A DNA stretch of 64,000 nucleotides from assembly GCA_036365145.1 (NCBI GenBank), contig JAEOAD010002231.1, positions 4,877,501 through 4,941,500 of the forward strand, written 5' to 3'. Under the pieces are notes generated by a model that was not told the origin of the DNA, searched no databases, and was given only the letters and a program-made list of their open reading frames with translations. The first letter of the stretch is position 1. Every line of letters begins with the position of its first letter. This document shows, piece by piece, positions 1 through 10,272 of the stretch. The DNA comes from Orientallactaga sibirica. Lineage: Eukaryota; Chordata; Mammalia; Rodentia; Dipodidae. The position numbers were made by a program, and so were the translations under genes.

Positions 1-799
1 CTCTCAGATAAACAGCTCAATGTGGGTAGCAAACAATTTTTGGTACTGGGAGTTACAGGTCAGAGACAGAAAAAAAAAAGTTTTCTTTTAAGCTTAGCCT
101 TCATCCCATTCTTACAAGAGCCCTACTTTTCAGGTGCCCCCCTTATTCCTTTTGATGGTTATATCTTTTAGGCTATCTCCAAGGATAAAGGTTTCTATGG
201 TATCAGCTCATTTTGGATTTGATTTTGTGTTTGTTTATTCTCCTCCCCTCCTCCTCCCCCCAAGCCCTTTCATACATGTTGTTTGGGCCTTGGGTTGCCT
301 ATCAGGTACATCAGCAACTCGAGCAGGTCCAGGTTACGAATAGCAGATAAGTGACACTATGCAGCATTTGTCTTTCTGTGATTGTGTGAGTTCTGTGAGC
401 ATGATTGGTTCCAAGTCTGCCCAATTTTCTACAAATTTCATTATATCATTTTTTCTTATTGCTGAGTAGAATTCCATTGTGCAAATGTACCACAATTTTG
501 TTATCCATTCACCCAATGATGGGCATCAGGGTTGAATCCAGTTCTTAGCTATGAAGAATTGAGCAGCTATAAACATGGTTCAGCAAATGTCTCTCTATTG
601 ATGCATGGAGAATTTAGCATAAATGCCCAGGAAGGGAATAACTGGGTCTCTTGGTAACTCTATGTTCATCCTTTTCAGCAATCTCAAATTGATTTTCATA
701 GTGGTTGCACAAGTTTCCATTCCCACCAACAATGAATGAGAGTTCCTCTTTCCCCACATCCTTGCCAACTTTTGTCATTGTTAGATGTTTTATTTTCAT
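1..799 (-). mobile_element. L1 LINE: ORF2 C-terminus plus start of 3' UTR (truncated at window edge)
   Basis: Read on the minus strand, about 799 to 334 encodes the C-terminal end of L1 ORF2p. The translation contains WYICTMEFYSAIRKND, the diagnostic LINE-1 C-terminal motif, followed by a stop near 334. The part from 333 to 1 is 3' UTR; it resembles the UTR copy at about 23860-24250 and runs out of the window. The reading frame is broken upstream of the terminal 60 codons, so this is a dead fragment. At 799 it meets a TTTA-rich tract that looks like the tail of another L1 inserted beside or into it. Confidence 0.85.
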
Positions 800-1625
800 T
801 ATTTATTTATTTATTTATTTTAGATATGGACATACTTAGTATTTAAACAACACGTGTTGGTACCATATTTTCCCTCTCCCTGCTCCTTTTCCAAAGAGGC
901 CCTCCTCGTTGGGGATGCAGGTCAACCCCAAGGGGATTGTGGGTCATGCACTATGGGGGCAGCAGTCAGTTATGGGGGAGAGGCAATCTCTCTGTGCATA
1001 CTGTCCCAACATGTGGCTCTAACAATCTTTTTGTGCCCTCTTCCACAAAATTCCCTGAGCCATGTTGGGTCCATTTTAAGTCTACTTCAGTAATGGGCTC
1101 TTAGGAGCCTCTGGGTCTATAATTTGGTAGTTGGTGAATGTCTTCAATGTCTATCTCCTTCACCCTAGAGCTGATTATCAGCTTCAGTATGGAAGCAGCA
1201 ATATTGTTCATTTCTCCAGTTCCTCTGTGGTTTCAGCTGGGGCCAGGGTGAAGTGTGCTGAGTTGTTTATCTCCTCAGGTCTGGCTCCCATCTAACAGAA
1301 ATTGAAGTCAGCACCAGTTAAATGGGATAACTATTATTAATTTGTACATAATTTAAATTGTGTAGACCCACTTGTAGCCCAAGATTAGTGGGAGCTTGAC
1401 AATGGAAAGCAAACTCATTATCTGGATATGATTCTGAGTTGTTTCCCAGTTCCAGATATGGTTTCCTTTCCACTGAGCAGATCCATTAGCCAATCCAAGA
1501 GCAGCTGGTTACCCACCATGGCTGTGTGTCACTATTGTGTTTGTGTGAACATCACATCAGGTTGTTTGCTTCTGAGTAGCTTAGACTTTGAGTTTGTCAG
1601 ACAGATATTGGCCACTTTCCCCTGG
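800..1625 (-). mobile_element. L1 LINE 3' UTR fragment
   Basis: The left end is a (TTTA)n tract, as expected for the reverse complement of an A-rich tail. The body from 840 to 1620 aligns by eye with 22890-23650 (shared stretches such as 'ccctgagccatgttgg' and 'tatctccttcaccct'), which is the 3' UTR of another L1 in this window. It carries no coding capacity. At about 1626 the similarity to the UTR stops and L1 reverse-transcriptase sequence begins. Confidence 0.75.
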
Positions 1626-2250
1626 TAGCTTTATACATAGCCTTTACTGTGTTGCAATATAAACCCTCCATGCCTATTCTTTCCAGCATTTTGATCATGA
1701 GTGGTGTTATATTTTGTCAAAGGCCTTCTCTGCATAAATTGAGATGACCATGTGATTCTTATGGTTAATTTTATTTTCGTGGTATAATATGTTGTCTGAT
1801 TTCCATATGTTGAACCATTCCTTCATCCCTGGGATAAAGCCTACTTGGTCAAGGTAGATAATGCTTTTGATGTGTTGTTGAATTCAGTTTGCAAGTATTT
1901 TGTTCAGGATCTTTACATTTAAGTTCATCTGGATATAGGCTTATAGTTTTCTGTCTTTTTGCACTTCTGTCTAGTTTTTGTATTATGATGATGCTAGCTT
2001 CATAAAAGGAGTTGAGGAGGATTCCCTGGACTCTGGTTATTCAGAACAGTTTGTGAAAAACTGGTTTCAGTTCTTCAATGAAGGTTTGATAGAATTTGGC
2101 TAAGACGCCATCTCGTCCTGGACTACTTTTGGGGGAGGTTTTTGATTACCTTTTCAATTTCCATTGATGTGATATGTGTGTTTGGGAGATTAATCTGTTC
2201 TGGGTTTAGTTTTGTGAGGTACTGTTTATCCAGGAATTCATCCATTTCTT
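1626..2250 (-). mobile_element. L1 LINE ORF2 reverse-transcriptase region fragment
   Basis: The minus strand matches the conserved part of L1 ORF2 encoding the RT domain. The segment at 1715-1735 is the reverse complement of the AFDKI-coding stretch, and the segment around 1800-1860 matches the well-known upstream RT stretch. Frames are interrupted by stops, so it is a pseudogene remnant. It lies directly against a UTR piece on the left, with the rest of ORF2 missing, and against the T-rich tail of the next L1 at about 2250. Confidence 0.8.
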
Positions 2251-3883
2251 TTTTTTAATTTTTTTATTGACAACTTCTATATTTATAGAAAAAAAACATA
2301 TTTCCCTCCCCTCCCCATATTTCCCTTCAGAACTCCATTCTTCATCATATCCCCTCCCTCTCTCCATTAGTCTCTCTTTTAATTTGATGTCATCTTTTTC
2401 TCCTATTATCAGGGTCTTGTGAAAGAATTACTAGGCACTGCAAGATCATGGATATCGTGGCTAATTTCTGTCTGGACAGTTGTATTGTAAGGAGTCGTAC
2501 CCTTCCTTTGGCTCTTACATTCTTTTTGCTCCCTCTTCTGCAATAGACCCTGAGCCTTGGAGGGTGTGACAGAGATGTTTCAGTGCTGGAAAGTCCTCTG
2601 TCCCTTCTTCTCAGCACTATGTAGCCTTTTGGGTCATCCCAGTGGTCATCACCATCTGAAAAGAGAAGCTTCTGTAACCAGAAGTGAGAGTAGCATTAAT
2701 ACGTGAATATGAACATTAAGTGTAGTGCTTTCAGGGCAGCTTGGTGGGAATAATATATACATTTAGCCAGACAAGAGCAGGCTTTATACCCCTAAGGCTC
2801 ATGACCTCCCCTGCCATAGACTTTTGCTTAGGTTTTTCAGTACCAGGCATGTATTCCCTCCCATAGAGAAGGCCTTCAGTCCAATTTTGGAGCAGTTGGT
2901 TTCCCCAAGAGCAGACATGCCACTATTGTACCCCTTCGGTCATTGGGCCTGTCTGGACAAACTTGAGTTTTCCATTGTCCACTGTTTTCACCTCTGATGA
3001 CTTCTGTCTCCAATACGGCTGCATTCATTGGAGCTTTTTCCAGCTTTCAGTTGGCTGGTCTACAGGGAGAAGGTTTTCTGCTCAGCACCAGCTTGCTTTC
3101 TCAGTGACCTTGCCTCTTGGACAAGAGATATTTTCAGAGGGTCTTGCCATCTGTTTCTCAAGTGAAACCAAGGGTCGTGGCAATAGCCTTTAATGTTTTG
3201 GAGGCTACCAGGACCTCCTTGGCAAACAATACACTGGAAGGTATCCAATCCCAGGCACTGAAAATTTTCTAGTAACAATCTATAGCTTCTGGCTGTGCCA
3301 TTATTCAAAAAAGGTTTACATAAGTCTTATTCAGACTATCTTGAATTTTGATTGACCCTCCCCCAGCCCTTCTTTTACACATTCTCTTCCCATGGCTTCA
3401 TTTAGGCCTTTCCCCTCCCTGTAATCTGTTCTTCTACTTAAATATGTACAATACCATCCACTTAAGTCCTTCCCTCTCCTCCCTCCTCATAGCCTTTTAC
3501 CAGCTTACTGGTTTCTGGTACCTATTTTTGGTTCCAGTTCACACACAAGTCTATACATTTGTAGCTAGGATCCACATATGAGAGAGAACATGTGAGGTTT
3601 GGCTTTCTGAGCCTGGGTTACCTCACTTAGTATAATCCTTTCCAGATCCATCCATTTCCCTGCAAATTTCATAAAATCATTTTTCTTTACTGCTGAATAG
3701 AACTCCATTGTGTATTGTACCACATTTTTATTATCCATTCATCTGTGGAGGGACATCTAGGCTGGTTCCATTTCCTAGCTATTGTGAATAGAGCAGCAAT
3801 AAACATGGTCGTGCAAGTATCTCTAAGGTAGTGAGAAGAGTCCTTCGGATATATGCCTAGGAGTGCTATAGCTAGATCATATG
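2251..3883 (-). mobile_element. L1 LINE, 3' UTR and ORF2 C-terminal part (3' half, interrupted)
   Basis: The left end is a T-run at 2246-2268 (reverse of an A-tail). About 1.28 kb of rodent Lx-type 3' UTR follows, and then from about 3545 ORF2 C-terminal sequence whose reverse complement encodes the terminal 'TMEFYSAVKKN'-like region. The element is split at 3883 by a MaLR insertion and resumes at 7056. A further 100-bp copy of the same UTR 3' end lies at 26640-26740. Confidence 0.85.
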
Positions 3884-4234
3884 TGTTGTAGTCAGGTTCA
3901 CATTGCTGTCAGAAATCACCCAACTAAGAGCAGCTTGTGGGGAAAAAAGAGGTTTATTTTGGCTTACAGGCTCGAGGGGGAAGCTCCATGATGGCAGGAA
4001 AAACGATGGCATGAGCAGAGGGTGGACATCACTCTCTGGTCAACATAAGGTGGACAACAGCAGCTGGAGAGTGTGCCAAACACTGGCAAGGGGAAGCTGG
4101 CTATAATACCCATAAACCCGCCCCTAATAATACACTGCCTCCAGGAGGCTTTAATTTCTAAATTGCCATCAGCTGGAGAGACTAGCATTCAGAACACTTA
4201 AGTTTATGGGGGACACCTGAATCAAACCACCACA
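3884..4234 (-). repeat. MaLR 3' LTR
   Basis: This 351-bp LTR begins 'tgttgtagtc' and ends 'ccaccaca' on the plus strand, i.e. TG...CA on the minus strand. An AATAAA signal lies in the minus-strand 'ccaaaataaacctc' near 3950. It differs from the far LTR (6704-7050) by about a dozen substitutions and a 4-bp indel, roughly 3-4%. Confidence 0.85.
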
Positions 4235-4292
4235 TTCCGCCCCTGGCCCCCATAAACTGATAACCATACATGATGTAAAATGCAATGCATTC

Positions 4293-5590
4293 ATGCAACT
4301 TTAAAAGTCCCCATAGTTTTTATCAATTCCAATGATGTTCATACATCCCCATAATCCAAGGTCTTTTAACTGAGCCATAATACCAAAAACAATCCCCCAA
4401 AAACCCATAATTGCACAGAATAAACATCCACACTGCAAAAGATGGCATTGGGCAAAGTAAAGAAATATTCAACCAATACAGGTTTAATCAACCAGGGCAA
4501 ACATCAAACTCTATAATTACAAGTCCAACAATTCTAGTCAGTGATAAATCTCCAGGTCCAATAATTCTAACCAGCAACAAGTCTTGGAGTTCCAATTCCA
4601 CCCCTCCAGCTAGGCTACTCACAGTACTGGAAAACTTCATCCAGGGCCGGCAGCTCTCCTTGGCAGCCATCTCATAGTCCCAGCATCTCCACTGGGTCTC
4701 CACTGCAACCCACAGTCCATCCTTATGGCACCATGGGATCTCCATGCAGGCATCCAGCAAACCTGCTTCACACTGCCCATGGCCATTTCCAAAACACAAG
4801 ACCATGTTGCAAACTCAATGACCCTCTCTTTCCTGCATTTCTTATACTCCATAATACCAGGCAGAGTGCCAATTTGTTAATCCAGGGGGGAATAAATCAG
4901 ACTTTGAAAAACAGGACACTCCTTCAGCATTCAGGCCCCTTCAAAAGATTCTGCTTTCTTCCTGTTGCCCCAGTGCAGGTCAGCTGATCCAATCTCAAAG
5001 GTTGTAATCTCTCAATTGCAGCTGAATGGGCAGAGTTCACCCACAGATTTCATTTTTTCTGCGCCATATCCCTCTGCTCACACTAATTCATTTCTACACA
5101 AAGCAACCCTGCACAACTTCTTAGGACACTGGCATAACAGCAAACTTCTCACACAAACTGCTAGCCCAGTCCAAGTAAAGCTCTTTCTCACCGTCATAAG
5201 CCAAACCTCACCGTCCATAGTTCTTACTGCATTCAGGTCTTTCAGCTCTGACCAGAATAGTCCATCAAGCTGTACTTACAGCACTGCAAAGGTGTCTCTT
5301 AGGCCAAGGTTTCAAATCCTTCCACATTCCTCTTGAAAATCAGCTTCAAAAGGCCAAAACCACACAGTCAGGTGTCTAGCAGCAACCCCACTTCTGGTAC
5401 CACTTTGCTGTTGCAGTCATGTTCGCATTGCTGGCAGAAATCACCCAACTAAGAGCAGCTTGTGGGGAAAAAAGAGGTTTATTTTGGCTTACAGGCTTGA
5501 GGGGGAAGCTCCATGATGGAAAAACGATGGCATGAGCAGAGGGTGGACTTCACTCTCTGGTAAACATAAGGTGGACAACAGCAGCCAGAC
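4293..5590. repeat. Tandem duplication unit 1 (about 1298 bp)
   Basis: This block runs from within the MaLR internal region to base ~182 of an LTR. It is followed directly by a second copy at 5591-6885. By eye the two differ only by single-base indels in homopolymer runs near 4366, 4400 and 5290. The junction 'cagccagac|atgcaact' joins LTR to internal sequence and is not an LTR-LTR crossover. Confidence 0.85.
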
Positions 5591-6885
5591 ATGCAACTTT
5601 AAAAGTCCCCATAGTTTTTATCAATTCCAATGATGTTCATACATCCCCATAATCCAAGGTCTTTAACTGAGCCATAATACCAAAAACAATCCCCCAAAAC
5701 CCATAATTGCACAGAATAAACATCCACACTGCAAAAGATGGCATTGGGCAAAGTAAAGAAATATTCAACCAATACAGGTTTAATCAACCAGGGCAAACAT
5801 CAAACTCTATAATTACAAGTCCAACAATTCTAGTCAGTGATAAATCTCCAGGTCCAATAATTCTAACCAGCAACAAGTCTTGGAGTTCCAATTCCACCCC
5901 TCCAGCTAGGCTACTCACAGTACTGGAAAACTTCATCCAGGGCCGGCAGCTCTCCTTGGCAGCCATCTCATAGTCCCAGCATCTCCACTGGGTCTCCACT
6001 GCAACCCACAGTCCATCCTTATGGCACCATGGGATCTCCATGCAGGCATCCAGCAAACCTGCTTCACACTGCCCATGGCCATTTCCAAAACACAAGACCA
6101 TGTTGCAAACTCAATGACCCTCTCTTTCCTGCATTTCTTATACTCCATAATACCAGGCAGAGTGCCAATTTGTTAATCCAGGGGGGAATAAATCAGACTT
6201 TGAAAAACAGGACACTCCTTCAGCATTCAGGCCCCTTCAAAAGATTCTGCTTTCTTCCTGTTGCCCCAGTGCAGGTCAGCTGATCCAATCTCAAAGGTTG
6301 TAATCTCTCAATTGCAGCTGAATGGGCAGAGTTCACCCACAGATTTCATTTTTTCTGCGCCATATCCCTCTGCTCACACTAATTCATTTCTACACAAAGC
6401 AACCCTGCACAACTTCTTAGGACACTGGCATAACAGCAAACTTCTCACACAAACTGCTAGCCCAGTCCAAGTAAAGCTCTTTCTCACCGTCATAAGCCAA
6501 ACCTCACCGTCCATAGTTCTTACTGCATTCAGGTCTTTCAGCTCTGACCAGAATAGTCCATCAAGCTGTACTTACAGCACTGCAAGGTGTCTCTTAGGCC
6601 AAGGTTTCAAATCCTTCCACATTCCTCTTGAAAATCAGCTTCAAAAGGCCAAAACCACACAGTCAGGTGTCTAGCAGCAACCCCACTTCTGGTACCACTT
6701 TGCTGTTGCAGTCATGTTCGCATTGCTGGCAGAAATCACCCAACTAAGAGCAGCTTGTGGGGAAAAAAGAGGTTTATTTTGGCTTACAGGCTTGAGGGGG
6801 AAGCTCCATGATGGAAAAACGATGGCATGAGCAGAGGGTGGACTTCACTCTCTGGTAAACATAAGGTGGACAACAGCAGCCAGAG
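5591..6885. repeat. Tandem duplication unit 2 (about 1295 bp)
   Basis: This is the second copy of the block at 4293-5590. The copies share a 4-bp deletion ('gatggaaaaacg' versus 'gatggcaggaaaaacg' in the far LTR at 3884-4234) and every substitution I compared. The remainder of the 5' LTR continues to 7050. Confidence 0.85.
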
Positions 6886-7050
6886 AGTGTGCCAAACACT
6901 GGCAAGGGGAAGCTGGCTATAATACCCATAAACCCGCCCCTAATAATACACCGCCTCCAGGAGGCTTTAATTTCTAAATTGCCATCAGCTGGAGAGACTA
7001 GCATTCAGAACACTTAAGTTTATGGGGGTCACCTGAATCAAACCACCACA
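6704..7050 (-). repeat. MaLR 5' LTR (complete)
   Basis: This 347-bp LTR is the 5' LTR in minus-strand sense. Its first 182 bases on the plus strand are identical to the truncated middle LTR at 5409-5590. The right edge abuts the target duplication 'atatg' and then resumed L1 sequence. Confidence 0.85.
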
Positions 7051-7055
7051 ATATG

Positions 7056-7472
7056 GTAAATCTATTTTTAGCTTTCTCAAGAACCTTGACACCGATTTTC
7101 ACAATGGCTGGACCAGATTACATTCCCACCAACAGTGTAGAAGTGTTCCTCTTTTTCCACATCCATGCCAACACTTACTGTCATTTGTTTTCTTAATGGT
7201 AGCTATTCTGACAGGAGTGAGATGGAATCTCAAAGTAGTTTTAATTTGCATTTCCCTGATTGCTAAAGATGTGGAACAATCTTTTAGATGTTTATGTGCC
7301 ATCTGTATTTCTTCTTCTGAGAACTTTCTATTTAGTTCCATAGCCCATTTTTAACTGGGTTGTTTGATTTCTTTTTGTCCTGTTTTTTGAGTTCTTTGTA
7401 TATTCTGGATATTAATCCTCTGTCAGATGTATAGCTGGCCAAGATTTTCTAGCATTCTGTAGGCTGTCTCTA
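7056..7472 (-). mobile_element. L1 LINE ORF2 C-terminal part (continuation after MaLR insertion)
   Basis: This continues the L1 interrupted at 3883. The minus strand encodes [24 protein letters not shown], a hallmark L1 ORF2 C-terminal stretch (residue run split here by description only: the [11 protein letters not shown] core is at about 7100-7165). Upstream codons resemble the 'EKIFA..SDKGL' region near 7440. Several frame breaks are present. It stops at about 7472, where opposite-strand L1 begins. Confidence 0.85.
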
Positions 7473-8181
7473 AGAGGAAATTTTATATTGAGTATTTACA
7501 CAGAAACTTGCAGAGATCTAAAATAAATACCTTTATCATGTATATCAAGGTGTTAGAAAAATAAGAACAGCCTAAAGCCCAAATCAATACCAGCAAGAAA
7601 TTTTTAACCAATCAATACAGAAATAAGTAAAATATAAGCCATTCATGTTGGTTCCTTAAAAAAAAAAAAAAAAAAACAGGACAGATAGGTTTTTAGACAA
7701 ATTAATTACAAGAAAGAGAGAGAAAGCCAAAATTGATAACACTAGAAATAATAGAGGGGAACATTACAAGTACCAATGAAATACAAAAGATAATTAGGAA
7801 ACATGTATTATGAAAACATGTATTCTAAGACTAGGGAAAAATCAAAAAGAAATGTATGTATTCCTAGATACACAGGACCTACGTAAATAAAATCAAAAGT
7901 ATTTGAATGATTCAAACATATCTATGCCAACCAATAAGATGGGAATTTCTTCAAGAGTCACCCAATAAAGAAAAACCTCTGGCTGGATAGACTCTGTTGA
8001 GTTCTACCAAATCTTTAAAGAAGAGGTGACACCACGACTCCAAAACTGTTCAATAAAATCAAAAGGGGATAAACATTACCAAACTAAAACCCCAGTGTTA
8101 CCCTGTATTACCACAACCAGACAAGGATACAACAGAATCGAAACAGAAAAGCTATAGGCCAATGTTCCTAAAGAGCATAAT

Positions 8182-8212
<31 letters not shown>

Positions 8213-8495
8213 AATAAAATACTTACAAACTAAATGCAAGAATATGTTAGCATAATATACCATGACCAAGTGGGTTTCATTCCAACGATATAAAGATGGT
8301 TCACACGTGAAGCCAGTCAGTGTAGTACATTACATCAATAGACTGAAGGACAGATGATCTCAATGGCTGCTGAAAAAAGGCTTTGACAAAATTTAACAAT
8401 GCTTCATGATACAAGCCCTGAAAAACTAAGAATAGAAAAAAATATACTTACTATAATAAAGGCTATACACAATAAACCTATAGCCAACTATTCTA
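7473..8495 (+). mobile_element. L1 LINE ORF2 RT-region fragment, opposite orientation
   Basis: The plus strand shows degraded L1 ORF2 sequence. Around 8030-8170 it corresponds to the stretch before and including 'YRPI', and around 8360-8410 to 'AEKAFDKI'. Stops and frameshifts are frequent, and an A-run of about 29 lies at 8184-8210. It joins a minus-strand L1 head to head at 7472, so it may be the inverted 5' part of that same element (twin priming) or an independent fragment. Confidence 0.75.
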
Positions 8496-8821
8496 GTTAA
8501 TCTTTATTGTCAACTAGACTGAATTTAGAATCACCCAGTATGCACAACTATGGATGTATCTATGATGAAGGGAAGACCCCTCTGAATAAGGGTGGCACCA
8601 TCCCAAGGCATGGAGTCACAGAGTAAATAAATAGGAGAAAGTGAGCTGAGCACCAGCAGTCTCTCTGCTTCCTAAATGTGGATACAATGTAACCAGCTCC
8701 TGCCACTCATTACTTCCCTACCATGGCAGACTGTATCCTCAAACTGTGAACCACAATCAAGCCTTCCTCTTTAAGTTGCTGTGTCACATGCTTTGGCACA
8801 ATGAGTGAAGTAACTACTGCA
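8493..8821 (+). mobile_element. Solo LTR, ERVL-type (RMER15-like)
   Basis: This roughly 330-bp segment has the layout of rodent ERVL LTRs. It starts with 'ttaatctttattgtcaact', has a central 'gtgagctgagcaccagcag', a 'gtgaaccacaatcaagccttcc' region in the place where an AATAAA normally sits, and an end near 'aagtaactactgca'. There is no internal region, so it is a solo LTR. The family name is from memory. Confidence 0.55.
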
Positions 8822-9257
8822 CTGGCAAAGTCCTGTCTTGGGAAGCTTTGATGGAGATGGAGGAAGGAAGGGAAGGACAAAACTGATGCCAGTGAGAGGC
8901 ATGGGCTGAGCTGAAAGTAAATTTATTAAGACCAGAAATAAAGAAATGAACTGATAAGTACTTCATTAATGTATTTTGTTTATTAGACATTTTATCTCAT
9001 TACTAATTAAGCCATTTCAACACTTTATTCTTTATTATTTTCTCTCTGAAGTATAACATGATGATGGCATGTCTGTCCTGTTCACTTGCTGAAAGTCCCT
9101 AGAAATTCTTTTGCCTATCATTTTCAGCCTATTGATACAATTATCAAAACATCCACTTTAAATGACTATCATCAATTAGCACTTATTAAATATTCATAGA
9201 AAAAGTACAAGTTTGAAAATTCTGTTAAACTGGCTGAATAGATAAAACAACAGATCT
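8822..9257. other. Unannotated AT-rich unique sequence
   Basis: No repeat family, open frame or RNA gene is recognisable here. Confidence 0.5.
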
Positions 9258-9665
9258 CACACAACTTTAAAAATTTTTTGTCCTCCTCCTCCTTCTTATT
9301 TTACAAAGGTTGTAGTCTTATATCCCTTGTTCCATGGTTCCCCTTCCCCTGATGGCTCTCCTCAGTAGGGATGTTGGTGTTCACTGTTGAGTAACTGTGG
9401 CCCCAGTCAGTCTTTGTAGGGGCTGGGTCTCAGAATTTTTCTACCCATTCTGTGGCCCTTACAATTTACCCCCTTCTTCCTCAATGGTCTGTGAGCCTTA
9501 ATGGGTTTGATAGCAGTTTCATTTGTGATAAGTTCTCTGTATCCTGAGTTTCTGATTTGATGTGTTTTTAATGAAGATGTCGTACATATACCCAATGGAA
9601 TTCTGCATAGTTGTAAAGAAAAATGAAACAATGAAATTTCTAGGAAAATGGATGGAGTTGGAAAA
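9258..9665 (-). mobile_element. Short L1 LINE with inverted 5' segment
   Basis: The left part (about 9270-9570) is L1 3' UTR-like on the minus strand, beginning with a T-run. The right part (about 9575-9660) is L1 ORF2 C-terminus on the plus strand ('YIPNGILHSCKEK'-like, then 'RKMDGVG'). UTR plus inverted upstream piece is the signature of twin-primed L1 insertion. The flanks 'cacacaacttta' (9258) and 'cacactacttta' (9884) match at 11 of 12 bases and may be the target duplication, with a SINE inserted at the right side. Confidence 0.6.
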
Positions 9666-9671
9666 ATAATT

Positions 9672-9707
9672 TTTAAAAATAATTTTGGTTATTTATTTCA
9701 AAGCAGG

Positions 9708-9739
<32 letters not shown>

Positions 9740-9880
9740 AGGGATGAGAATGCCAGGGCCCCTTCCATTGCAAACAAACTTCAGATGCATGTGCCACTCT
9801 GTGGATACTGGGGAATTGAACTCAGGCAACTAAGCTTTGCCATTAAGCACTTTTAACTGCTGAGTCATCTCTCCAGTCTC
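9672..9880 (-). mobile_element. tRNA-headed SINE (dipodoid B2-like)
   Basis: This is the reverse complement of the SINE. From left to right it has an A/T tail, a (GA)n tract at 9709-9735, the body 'gccagggcccc', and a tRNA-like head ending 'catctctccagtctc'. Confidence 0.85.
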
Positions 9881-10220
9881 CTCCACACTACTTTATACAT
9901 ACTTTCAAGTTAAATTTTAAGGGTATGTTCAAATTAGTGAGGTAATAATTGAACAGCATAAAAATGGGGACAATCCTAAAAGCATAAAATAGAAAGTCAG
10001 TTTTTCAGAAGCCTTTTCCTTAAAATTTTACACTTAATACAATATTTGACCAAACTCTATACATGCATTTTCTGCATTCTCTAGAGCATATGGTATATAG
10101 AGTGCTATATTGTAATGTTCACTACCCATCCTTTTTTTTTACTGAATCACAGTGATAGTATATTTTAGAAGTCAGCTAAATAAAATAAAATGCATATTTA
10201 TGCTTATTTTTAGCTGATGT

Positions 10221-10272
<52 letters not shown>

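Larger units (their letters stand above)
3884..7050 (-). mobile_element. ERVL-MaLR element with internal tandem duplication (LTR-int-partial LTR-int-LTR)
   Basis: The element is bounded by perfect 5-bp target duplications, 'atatg' at 3879-3883 and 7051-7055, as is usual for ERVL/MaLR insertions. Read on the minus strand it starts with the LTR at 7050-6704 (TG...CA ends), then a primer-binding-like 'tggtaccagaagtgggg', then about 1.2 kb of non-coding internal sequence. It ends in a purine-rich tract and the LTR at 4234-3884. A 1.3 kb block is duplicated in tandem. No gag, pol or env frame is visible; the short open frames here are identical pairs produced by the duplication. MaLRs are non-autonomous and mobilised in trans. 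The subfamily (ORR1/MT-like) is not certain. Confidence 0.85.

Noticed and set aside
4733..4987. 84-codon open frame present twice with identical translation
   Set aside because: The identity comes from the recent DNA duplication, not from selection on a protein.
6261..6674. 137-codon open frame (and its near twin at 4965-5336)
   Set aside because: It lies antisense in MaLR internal DNA. The pair exists only because the block is duplicated, and a one-base indel changes the end.
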